NCBI GenBank assembly: GCA_032718475.1
Contig: JAUCBJ010007706.1
Coordinates: 1-64,000 of the forward strand
Source of the DNA: Nemertoderma westbladi
Lineage: Eukaryota; Xenacoelomorpha; Nemertodermatida; Nemertodermatidae
Direction: 5' to 3'
DNA length: 64,000 nt
The notes beneath the pieces are model-generated. The model had not been told where the DNA came from. It did no database searches and worked only from the letters and a program-made list of their open reading frames with translations. Every line of letters begins with the position of its first letter. Position 1 is the stretch's first letter. A program made the translations under genes and the position numbers. Positions 12,100-23,967 of the stretch are shown piece after piece.

Positions 12100-15000
12100 G
12101 ATTAACTTACCAGTTCATGTATTCGTACAGTATCAATACCTATCCTCAGATTAACTTACCAGTTCGTGTATTCGTACAGTATCCATACCTATCCTCCGAT
12201 TAACTTACCAGTTCATGTATTCGTACAGTATCCATACCTATCCTCCGATTAACTTACCAGTTCATGTATTCGTACAGTATTCATACCTATCCTCCGATTA
12301 ACTTACCAGTTCATGTATTCGTACAGTATCCATTCCTATCCTCCGATTAACTTACCAGTTCATGTATTCGTACAGTATCAATACCTATCCTCAGATTAAC
12401 TTACCAGTTAGTGTATTCGTACAGTATCCATACCTATCCTCCGATTAACTTACCAGTTCATGTATTCGTACAGTATCCATACCTATCCTCCGATTAACTT
12501 ACCAGTTCATGTATTCGTACAGTATCCATACCTATCCTCCGATTAACTTACCAGTTCATGTATTCGTACAGTATCAATACCTATCCTCAGATTAACTTAC
12601 CAGTTCGTGTATTCGTACAGTATCCATACCTATCCTCCGATTAACTTACCAGTTCATGTATTCGTACAGTATCAATACCTATCCTCCGATTAACTTACCA
12701 GTTCATGTATTCGTACAGTATCCATACCTATCCTCCGATTAACTTACCAGTTCATTGTATTCGTACAGTATCCATACCTATCCTCCGATTAACTTACCAG
12801 TTCCTGTATTCGTACAGTATCCATACCTATCCTCCGATTAACTTACCAGTTCATGTATTCGTACAGTATCAATACCTATCCTCAGATTAACTTACCAGTT
12901 CGTGTATTCGTACAGTATCCATACCTATCCTCCGATTAACTTACCAGTTCATGTATTCGTACAGTATCCATACCTATCCTCCGATTAACTTACCAGTTCA
13001 TGTATTCGTACAGTATCAATACCTATCCTCAGATTAACTTACCAGTTCGTGTATTCGTACAGTATCCATACCTATCCTCCGATTAACTTACCAGTTCGTG
13101 TATTCGTACAGTATCCATACCTATCCTCCGATTAACTTACCAGTTCATGTATTCGTACAGTATCCATACCTATCCTCCGATTAACTTACCAGTTCCTGTA
13201 TTCGTACAGTATCCATACCTATCCTCCGATTAACTTACCAGTTCATGTATTCGTACAGTATCAATACCTATCCTCAGATTAACTTACCAGTTCATTGTAT
13301 TCGTACAGTATCCATACCTATCCTCCGATTAACTTACCAGTTCATGTATTCGTACAGTATCAATACCTATCCTCCGATTAACTTACCAGTTCATGTATTC
13401 GTACAGTATCCATACCTATCCTCCGATTAACTTACCAGTTCATTGTATTCGTACAGTATCCATACCTATCCTCCGATTAACTTACCAGTTCCTGTATTCG
13501 TACAGTATCCATACCTATCCTCCGATTAACTTACCAGTTCATGTATTCGTACAGTATCAATACCTATCCTCCGATTAACTTACCAGTTAGTGTATTCGTA
13601 CAGTATCCATACCTATCCTCCGATTAACTTACCAGTTCGTGTATTCGTACAGTATCCATACATATCCTCCGATTACTGTAACTTACCAGTTCATGTACTC
13701 GTACAGTATCCATACCTACCCTCCGATTAAATTACCAGTTCATGTATTCGTACAGTATCCATACCTATCCTCCGATTAACTTACCAGTTCGTGTATTCGT
13801 ACAGTATCCATACCTATTCTCCGATTAACTTACCAGTTCGTGTATTCGTACAGTATCCATACATATCCTCCGATTACTGTAACTTACCAGTTCATGTACT
13901 CGTACAGTATCCATATCCACCCTCCGATTAACTTACCAGTTCATGTATTCGTACAGTATCCATACCTATCCTCCGATTACTGTAACTTACCAGTTCGTGT
14001 ATTCGTACAGTATCCATACCTATCCTCCGATTAACTTACCAGTTCATGTATTCGTACAGTATCCATACCTATCCTCCGATTAACTTACCAGTTCATGTAT
14101 TCGTACAGTATCCATACCTATCCTCCGATTAACTTACCAGTTCATGTATTCGTACAGTATCAATACCTATCCTCAGATTAACTTACCAGTTCGTGTATTC
14201 GTACAGTATCCATACCTATCCTCCGATTAACTTACCAGTTCATGTATTCGTACAGTATCCATACCTATCCTCCGATTAACTTACCAGTTCATGTATTCGT
14301 ACAGTATCCATACATATCCTCCGATTACTGTAACTTACCAGTTCATGTACTCGTACAGTATCCATATCCACCCTCCGATTAACTTACCAGTTCATGTATT
14401 CGTACAGTATCCATACCTATCCTCCGATTACTGTAACTTACCAGTTCGTGTATTCGTACAGTATCCATACCTATCCTCCGATTAACTTACCAGTTCATGT
14501 ATTCGTACAGTATCCATACCTATCCTCCGATTAACTTACCAGTTCATGTATTCGTACAGTATCCATACCTATCCTCCGATTAACTTACCAGTTCATGTAT
14601 TCGTACAGTATCAATACCTATCCTCAGATTAACTTACCAGTTCGTGTATTCGTACAGTATCCATACCTATCCTCCGATTAACTTACCAGTTCATGTATTC
14701 GTACAGTATCCATACCTATCCTCCGATTAACTTACCAGTTCATGTATTCGTACAGTATCCATACCTATCCTCCGATTAACTTACCAGTTCATGTATTCGT
14801 ACAGTATCCATTCCTATCCTCCGATTAACTTACCAGTTCATGTATTCGTACAGTATCAATACCTATCCTCAGATTAACTTACCAGTTAGTGTATTCGTAC
14901 AGTATCCATACCTATCCTCCGATTAACTTACCAGTTCATGTATTCGTACAGTATCCATACCTATCCTCCGATTAACTTACCAGTTCATGTATTCGTACAG

Positions 15001-16060
15001 TATCCATACCTATCCTCCGATTAACTTACCAGTTCATGTATTCGTACAGTATCAATACCTATCCTCAGATTAACTTACCAGTTCGTGTATTCGTACAGTA
15101 TCCATACCTATCCTCCGATTAACTTACCAGTTCATGTATTCGTACAGTATCAATACCTATCCTCCGATTAACTTACCAGTTCATGTATTCGTACAGTATC
15201 CATACCTATCCTCCGATTAACTTACCAGTTCATTGTATTCGTACAGTATCCATACCTATCCTCCGATTAACTTACCAGTTCCTGTATTCGTACAGTATCC
15301 ATACCTATCCTCCGATTAACTTACCAGTTCATGTATTCGTACAGTATCAATACCTATCCTCAGATTAACTTACCAGTTCGTGTATTCGTACAGTATCCAT
15401 ACCTATCCTCCGATTAACTTACCAGTTCATGTATTCGTACAGTATCCATACCTATCCTCCGATTAACTTACCAGTTCATGTATTCGTACAGTATCAATAC
15501 CTATCCTCAGATTAACTTACCAGTTCGTGTATTCGTACAGTATCCATACCTATCCTCCGATTAACTTACCAGTTCGTGTATTCGTACAGTATCCATACCT
15601 ATCCTCCGATTAACTTACCAGTTCATGTATTCGTACAGTATCCATACCTATCCTCCGATTAACTTACCAGTTCCTGTATTCGTACAGTATCCATACCTAT
15701 CCTCCGATTAACTTACCAGTTCATGTATTCGTACAGTATCAATACCTATCCTCAGATTAACTTACCAGTTCATTGTATTCGTACAGTATCCATACCTATC
15801 CTCCGATTAACTTACCAGTTCATGTATTCGTACAGTATCAATACCTATCCTCCGATTAACTTACCAGTTCATGTATTCGTACAGTATCCATACCTATCCT
15901 CCGATTAACTTACCAGTTCATTGTATTCGTACAGTATCCATACCTATCCTCCGATTAACTTACCAGTTCCTGTATTCGTACAGTATCCATACCTATCCTC
16001 CGATTAACTTACCAGTTCATGTATTCGTACAGTATCAATACCTATCCTCCGATTAACTTA
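12100..16060. repeat. higher-order duplication, 2478-bp period, within the minisatellite
   Basis: Marker variants recur with an offset of exactly 2478 bp. The rare CATTCCTATCC unit lies at 12331 and 14809. The CATTG-unit clusters at 12705, 13245 and 13393 recur at 15183, 15723 and 15871. Part of the same block recurs a third time with offset 10067 (CATTCC at 22398, cluster at 22772). A shorter 451-bp duplication is visible inside it (CATATCC...CATATCCACCC units at 13840 and 14291). Confidence 0.8.
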
Positions 16061-19000
16061 CCAGTTAGTGTATTCGTACAGTATCCATACCTATCCTCCG
16101 ATTAACTTACCAGTTCGTGTATTCGTACAGTATCCATACATATCCTCCGATTACTGTAACTTACCAGTTCATGTACTCGTACAGTATCCATACCTACCCT
16201 CCGATTAAATTACCAGTTCATGTATTCGTACAGTATCCATACCTATCCTCCGATTAACTTACCAGTTCGTGTATTCGTACAGTATCCATACCTATTCTCC
16301 GATTAACTTACCAGTTCGTGTATTCGTACAGTATCCATACATATCCTCCGATTACTGTAACTTCCAGTTCATGTACTCGTACAGTATCCATATCCACCCT
16401 CCGATTAACTTACCAGTTCATGTATTCGTACAGTATCCATACCTATCCTCCGATTAACTTACCAGTTCGTGTACTCGTACAGTATCCATACCTATTCTCC
16501 GATTAACTTACCAGTTCGTGTATTCGTACAGTATCCATACCTATCCTCCGATTACTGTAACTTACCAGTTCGTGTATTCGTACAGTATCCATACCTATCC
16601 TCCGATTAACTTACCAGTTCATGTATTCGTACAGTATCCATACCTATCCTCCGATTAACTTACCAGTTCATGTATTCGTACAGTATCAATACCTATCCTC
16701 CGATTAACTTACCAGTTCGTGTATTCGTACAGTATCCATACCTATCCTCCGATTAACTTACCAGTTCATGTATTCGTACAGTATCCATACCTATCCTCAG
16801 ATTAACTTACCAGTTCGTGTATTCGTACAGTATCCATACCTATTCTCCGATTAACTTACCAGTTCGTGTATTCGTACAGTATCCATACCTATCCTCCGAT
16901 TACTGTAACTTACCAGTTCGTGTATTCGTACAGTATCCATACCTATCCTCCGATTAACTTACCAGTTCATGTATTCGTACAGTATCCATACCTATCCTCC
17001 GATTAACTTACCAGTTCATGTATTCGTACAGTATCCATACCTATCCTCCGATTAACTTACCAGTTCATGTATTCGTACAGTATCAATACCTATCCTCCGA
17101 TTAACTTACCAGTTCGTGTATTCGTACAGTATCCATACCTATCCTCCGATTAACTTACCAGTTCATGTATTCGTACAGTATCCATACCTATCCTCAGATT
17201 AACTTACCAGTTCGTGTATTCGTACAGTATCCATACCTATCCTCCGAATAACTTACCAGTTCATGTATTCGTACAGTATCCATACCTATCCTCCGATTAA
17301 CTTACAAGTTCATGTATTCGTACAGTATCAATACCTATCCTCCGATTAACTTACCAGTTCATGTATTCGTACAGTATCCATACCTATCCTCCGATTAACT
17401 TACCAGTTCATGTATTCGTACAGTATCCATACCTATCCTCCGATTAACTTACCAGTTCATGTATTCGTACAGTATCCATACCTATCCTCCGATTAACTTA
17501 CCAGTTCATGTATTCGTACAGTATCCATACCTATCCTCCGATTAACTTACCAGTTCATGTATTCGTACAGTATCCATACCTATCCTCCGATTAACTTACC
17601 AGTTCATGTATTCGTACAGTATCAATACCTATCCTCAGATTAACTTACCAGTTCGTGTATTCGTACAGTATCCATACCTATCCTCCGATTAACTTACCAG
17701 TTCATGTATTCGTACAGTATCCATACCTATCCTCCGATTAACTTACCAGTTCATGTATTCGTACAGTATCCATACCTATCCTCCGATTAACTTACCAGTT
17801 CATGTATTCGTACAGTATCAATACCTATCCTCAGATTAACTTACCAGTTCGTGTATTCGTACAGTATCCATACCTATCCTCCGATTAACTTACCAGTTCA
17901 TGTATTCGTACAGTATCAATACCTATCCTCCGATGAACTTACCAGTTCATGTATTCGTACAGTATCCATACCTATCCTCCGATTAACTAACCAGTTCATG
18001 TATTCGTACAGTATCAATACCTATCCTCCGATTAACTTACCAGTTCATGTATTCGTACAGTATCCATACCTATCCTCCGATTAACTAACCAGTTCATGTA
18101 TTCGTACAGTATCAATACCTATCCTCCGATTAACTTACCAGTTCATGTATTCGTACAGTATCCATACCTATCCTCCGATTAATTTACCAGTTCATGTATT
18201 CGTACAGTATCCATACCTATCCTCCGATTAACTTACCAGTTCATGTATTCGTACAGTATCCATACCTATCCTCCGATTAACTTACCAGTTCATGTATTCG
18301 TACAGTATCAATACCTATCCTCAGATTAACTTACCAGTTCGTGTATTCGTACAGTATCCATACCTATCCTCCGATTAACTTACCAGTTCATGTATTCGTA
18401 CAGTATCCATACCTATCCTCCGATTAACTTACCAGTTCATGTATTCGTACAGTATCCATACCTATCCTCCGATTAACTTACCAGTTCCTGTATTCGTACA
18501 GTATCCATACCTATCCTCCGATTAACTTACCAGTTCATGTATTCGTACAGTATCCATACCTATCCTCCGATTAACTTACCAGTTCATGTATTCGTACAGT
18601 ATCAATACCTATCCTCAGATTAACTTACCAGTTCGTGTATTCGTACAGTATCCATACCTATCCTCCGATTAACTTACCAGTTCATGTATTCGTACAGTAT
18701 CCATACCTATCCTCCGATTAACTTACCAGTTCATGTATTCGTACAGTATCCATACCTATCCTCCGATTAACTTACCAGTTCCTGTATTCGTACAGTATCC
18801 ATACCTATCCTCCGATTAACTTACCAGTTCATGTATTCGTACAGTATCCATACCTATCCTCCGATTAACTTACCAGTTCCTGTATTCGTACAGTATCCAT
18901 ACCTATCCTCCGATTAACTTACCAGTTCATGTATTCGTACAGTATCAATACCTATCCTCAGATTAACTTACCAGTTCATTGTATTCGTACAGTATCCATA

Positions 19001-22000
19001 CCTATCCTCCGATTAACTTACCAGTTCATGTATTCGTACAGTATCAATACCTATCCTCCGATTAACTTACCAGTTCATGTATTCGTACAGTATCAATACC
19101 TATCCTCCGATTAACTTACCAGTTCATGTATTCGTACAGTATCCATACCTATCCTCCGATTAACTTACCAGTTCATTGTATTCGTACAGTATCCATACTT
19201 ATCCTCCGATTAACTTACCAGTTAGTGTATTCGTACAGTATCCATACCTATCCTCCGATTAACTTACCAGTTCGTGTATTCGTACAGTATCCATACATAT
19301 CCTCCGATTACTGTAACTTACCAGTTCATGTACTCGTACAGTATCCATACCTACCCTCCGATTAAATTACCAGTTCATGTATTCGTACAGTATCCATACC
19401 TATCCTCCGATTAACTTACCAGTTCGTGTATTCGTACAGTATCCATACCTATTCTCCGATTAACTTACCAGTTCGTGTATTCGTACAGTATCCATACATA
19501 TCCTCCGATTACTGTAACTTCCAGTTCATGTACTCGTACAGTATCCATATCCACCCTCCGATTAACTTACCAGTTCATGTATTCGTACAGTATCCATACC
19601 TATCCTCCGATTAACTTACCAGTTCGTGTACTCGTACAGTATCCATACCTATTCTCCGATTAACTTACCAGTTCGTGTATTCGTACAGTATCCATACCTA
19701 TCCTCCGATTACTGTAACTTACCAGTTCGTGTATTCGTACAGTATCCATACCTATCCTCCGATTAACTTACCAGTTCATGTATTCGTACAGTATCCATAC
19801 CTATCCTCCGATTAACTTACCAGTTCATGTATTCGTACAGTATCAATACCTATCCTCCGATTAACTTACCAGTTCGTGTATTCGTACAGTATCCATACCT
19901 ATCCTCCGATTAACTTACCAGTTCATGTATTCGTACAGTATCCATACCTATCCTCAGATTAACTTACCAGTTCGTGTATTCGTACAGTATCCATACCTAT
20001 TCTCCGATTAACTTACCAGTTCGTGTATTCGTACAGTATCCATACCTATCCTCCGATTACTGTAACTTACCAGTTCGTGTATTCGTACAGTATCCATACC
20101 TATCCTCCGATTAACTTACCAGTTCATGTATTCGTACAGTATCCATACCTATCCTCCGATTAACTTACCAGTTCATGTATTCGTACAGTATCCATACCTA
20201 TCCTCCGATTAACTTACCAGTTCATGTATTCGTACAGTATCAATACCTATCCTCCGATTAACTTACCAGTTCGTGTATTCGTACAGTATCCATACCTATC
20301 CTCCGATTAACTTACCAGTTCATGTATTCGTACAGTATCCATACCTATCCTCAGATTAACTTACCAGTTCGTGTATTCGTACAGTATCCATACCTATCCT
20401 CCGATTAACTTACCAGTTCATGTATTCGTACAGTATCCATACCTATCCTCCGAATAACTTACCAGTTCATGTATTCGTACAGTATCCATACCTATCCTCC
20501 GATTAACTTACAAGTTCATGTATTCGTACAGTATCAATACCTATCCTCCGATTAACTTACCAGTTCATGTATTCGTACAGTATCCATACCTATCCTCCGA
20601 TTAACTTACCAGTTCATGTATTCGTACAGTATCCATACCTATCCTCCGATTAACTTACCAGTTCATGTATTCGTACAGTATCCATACCTATCCTCCGATT
20701 AACTTACCAGTTCATGTATTCGTACAGTATCCATACCTATCCTCCGATTAACTTACCAGTTCATGTATTCGTACAGTATCCATACCTATCCTCCGATTAA
20801 CTTACCAGTTCATGTATTCGTACAGTATCAATACCTATCCTCAGATTAACTTACCAGTTCGTGTATTCGTACAGTATCCATACCTATCCTCCGATTAACT
20901 TACCAGTTCATGTATTCGTACAGTATCCATACCTATCCTCCGATTAACTTACCAGTTCATGTATTCGTACAGTATCCATACCTATCCTCCGATTAACTTA
21001 CCAGTTCATGTATTCGTACAGTATCAATACCTATCCTCAGATTAACTTACCAGTTCGTGTATTCGTACAGTATCCATACCTATCCTCCGATTAACTTACC
21101 AGTTCATGTATTCGTACAGTATCAATACCTATCCTCCGATGAACTTACCAGTTCATGTATTCGTACAGTATCCATACCTATCCTCCGATTAACTAACCAG
21201 TTCATGTATTCGTACAGTATCAATACCTATCCTCCGATTAACTTACCAGTTCATGTATTCGTACAGTATCCATACCTATCCTCCGATTAACTAACCAGTT
21301 CATGTATTCGTACAGTATCAATACCTATCCTCCGATTAACTTACCAGTTCATGTATTCGTACAGTATCCATACCTATCCTCCGATTAATTTACCAGTTCA
21401 TGTATTCGTACAGTATCCATACCTATCCTCCGATTAACTTACCAGTTCATGTATTCGTACAGTATCCATACCTATCCTCCGATTAACTTACCAGTTCATG
21501 TATTCGTACAGTATCAATACCTATCCTCAGATTAACTTACCAGTTCGTGTATTCGTACAGTATCCATACCTATCCTCCGATTAACTTACCAGTTCATGTA
21601 TTCGTACAGTATCCATACCTATCCTCCGATTAACTTACCAGTTCATGTATTCGTACAGTATCCATATCTATCCTCCGATTAACTTACCAGTTCATGTATT
21701 CGTACAGTATCAATACCTATCCTCAGATTAACTTACCAGTTCGTGTATTCGTACAGTATCCATACCTATCCTCCGATTAACTTACCAGTTCATGTATTCG
21801 TACAGTATCAATGCCTATCCTCCGATGAACTTACCAGTTCATGTATTCGTACAGTATCCATACCTATCCTCCGATTAACTAACCAGTTCATGTATTCGTA
21901 CAGTATCCATACCTATCCTCCGATTAACTTACCTGTTCATGTATTCGTACAGTATCCATACCTATCCTCCGATTAACTTACCAGTTAGTGTATTCGTACA

Positions 22001-22230
22001 GTATCCATACCTATCCTCCGATTAACTTACCAGTTCATGTATTCGTACAGTATCCATACCTATCCTCCGATTAACTTACCAGTTCATGTATTCGTACAGT
22101 ATCCATACCTATCCTCCGATTAACTTACCAGTTCATGTATTCGTACAGTATCCATACCTATCCTCCGATTAACTTACCAGTTCATGTATTCGTACAGTAT
22201 CAATACCTATCCTCAGATTAACTTACCAGT
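15720..22230. repeat. higher-order duplication, ~3.2-kb period, within the minisatellite
   Basis: Marker units at 15723, 16269, 16318, 17241 and 17851 recur at 18929, 19426, 19475, 20447 and 21057. The offsets are 3206 or 3157 bp, which differ by exactly one 49-bp unit. The copies therefore gained or lost single monomers after the block duplicated. Confidence 0.8.
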
Positions 22231-23501
22231 TCGTGTATTCGTACAGTATCCATACCTATCCTCCGATTAACTTACCAGTTCATGTATTCGTACAGTATCC
22301 ATACCTATCCTCCGATTAACTTACCATTTCATGTATTCGTACAGTATCCATACCTATCCTCCGATTAACTTACCAGTTCATGTATTCGTACAGTATCCAT
22401 TCCTATCCTCCGATTAACTTACCAGTTCATGTATTCGTACAGTATCAATACCTATCCTCAGATTAACTTACCAGTTCGTGTATTCGTACAGTATCCATAC
22501 CTATCCTCCGATTAACTTACCAGTTCATGTATTCGTACAGTATCCATACCTATCCTCCGATTAACTTACCAGTTCATGTATTCGTACAGTATCCATACCT
22601 ATCCTCCGATTAACTTACCAGTTCATGTATTCGTACAGTATCAATACCTATCCTCAGATTAACTTACCAGTTCGTGTATTCGTACAGTATCCATACCTAT
22701 CCTCCGATTAACTTACCAGTTCATGTATTCGTACAGTATCAATACCTATCCTCCGATTAACTTACCAGTTCATGTATTCGTACAGTATCCATACCTATCC
22801 TCCGATTAACTTACCAGTTCATTGTATTCGTACAGTATCCATACCTATCCTCCGATTAACTTACCAGTTCCTGTATTCGTACAGTATCCATACCTATCCT
22901 CCGATTAACTTACCAGTTCATGTATTCGTACAGTATCAATACCTATCCTCAGATTAACTTACCAGTTCGTGTATTCGTACAGTATCCATACCTATCATCC
23001 GATTAACTTACCAGTTCATGTATTCGTACAGTATCCATACCTATCCTCCGATTAACTTACCAGTTCATGTATTCGTACAGTATCAATACCTATCCTCAGA
23101 TTAACTTACCAGTTCGTGTATTCGTACAGTATCCATACTTATCCTCCGATTAACTTACCAGTTCGTGTATTCGTACAGTATCCATACCTATCCTCCGATT
23201 AACTTACCAGTTCATGTATTCGTACAGTATCCATACCTATCCTCCGATTAACTTACCAGTTCCTGTATTCGTACAGTATCCATACCTATCCTCCGATTAA
23301 CTTACCAGTTCGTGTATTCGTACAGTATCCATACCTATCCTCCGATTAACTTACCAGTTCATTGTATTCGTACAGTATCCATACCTATCCTCCAATTAAC
23401 TTACCAGTTCGTATACTCGTACAGTATCCATACCTATCCTCCGATTACTGTAACTTACCAGTTCGTGTATTCGTACAGTATCCATACCTATCCTCCGATT
23501 A

Positions 23502-23510
23502 ACTTACCAG
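23502..23510 (-). promoter_or_regulatory. authentic 5' splice donor of sulfotransferase exon 1
   Basis: The minus strand reads CTG|GTAAGT, a near-consensus U1 site. The last exon base is the complement of 23508. It is the unit of the array that abuts coding sequence. If the next donors were used instead, the frame would read through GTAAGTTAATCGGAGGATAG and stop at TAG eight codons later. Confidence 0.85.
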
Positions 23511-23967
23511 TTCGCGTATTTGATTGGTATTTTTGTAGTTTCGAAAATCGTAGATCGAGACGATGTCTATTAAGAAATTCAAACTTCCCAGACGAGGCAA
23601 ATTTACACTGAAATATATCACCAAGCAACGGCAGTAAATGTTGTCTCTCGATGTGGCGGTTATTCGTACAGAAATTGAGGCCTTTCTCGCATTTAATATC
23701 AAAAATTTCCTCATATTTAGACACATTTTTTGCTATTAGTTGAGGTAAAACAGCCAGTGGTTCAAACAAATAGAATATATCTCGATGCGCGTTTAATGTC
23801 TCGCCCAGAAATGTGCTCCCTGATTTGTAGAAGCTACTAATTACAACGACTTTCCGCTTTGTCTTTGCCTCTTGCGTTACGTATTTACAAGCCCAGAATA
23901 AACAACAGATCGTCAGAATAATGTAAACAGATTTTCTTCTTACTTTGGTAATCATTTTTTTCTGCAT
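23508..23967 (-). CDS. carbohydrate sulfotransferase (CHST1-like), exon 1
   Basis: First coding exon of the sulfotransferase, 153 codons plus one base. The ATG is at 23967-23965, with a second at codon 5. A short basic cytoplasmic tail is followed by a signal anchor of about residues 14-27 (VYIILTICCLFWAC), giving type II Golgi topology. The 5'-phosphosulfate-binding loop SFYKSGSTFLGE lies at about residues 45-56, followed by the family-typical IFYLFEPL. A sequon NVS sits at residue 81. The exon ends in a phase-1 donor and joins exon 2 at 2319 with a matching phase. Enzymes of this family sulfate keratan-, chondroitin- or related glycans in the Golgi lumen. The oddity is the 18.5 kb array of donor-like repeats starting at the exon's own 3' edge. 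Confidence 0.88.

Larger units (their letters stand above)
5056..23513 (-). repeat. giant 49-bp minisatellite carrying a 5' splice site in every unit
   Basis: About 18.46 kb of uninterrupted tandem repeats, roughly 370 units. In the sulfotransferase sense (minus), a unit starts GAACTG|GTAAGTTAATCGG, runs through GGATAGGTATGG and ends with ACTGTACGAATACAT or a close variant. The base unit is 49 bp. Length variants are 54 bp (CTGTA insertion beside the donor), 50 bp (CATTG in place of CATG) and 56 bp (partial duplication of TATCCAC). Frequent point variants include CTCAGATT/CTCCGATT and ATCAATAC/ATCCATAC. The right end runs into exon 1 at 23508: the last ~13 exon bases, AATACGCGAACTG, match the unit. 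The array therefore looks derived from the exon 1 donor region. Most units keep a perfect GTAAGT; minorities have GTTAGT, GTATGT, GTAATT or GGAAAG. Plus-strand ORFs in the array are artefacts of the periodicity. Confidence 0.95.

Noticed and set aside
5056-23513. CRISPR-like array
   Set aside because: Units are contiguous without unique spacers, and the context is a eukaryotic intron.
5103-23611. Dozens of plus-strand ORFs encoding MYSYSIHTYPPINLPVHV-type repeats
   Set aside because: They arise from translating the 49-bp minisatellite, three units making 147 bp. They are short, overlap in several frames, and lie antisense in an intron.
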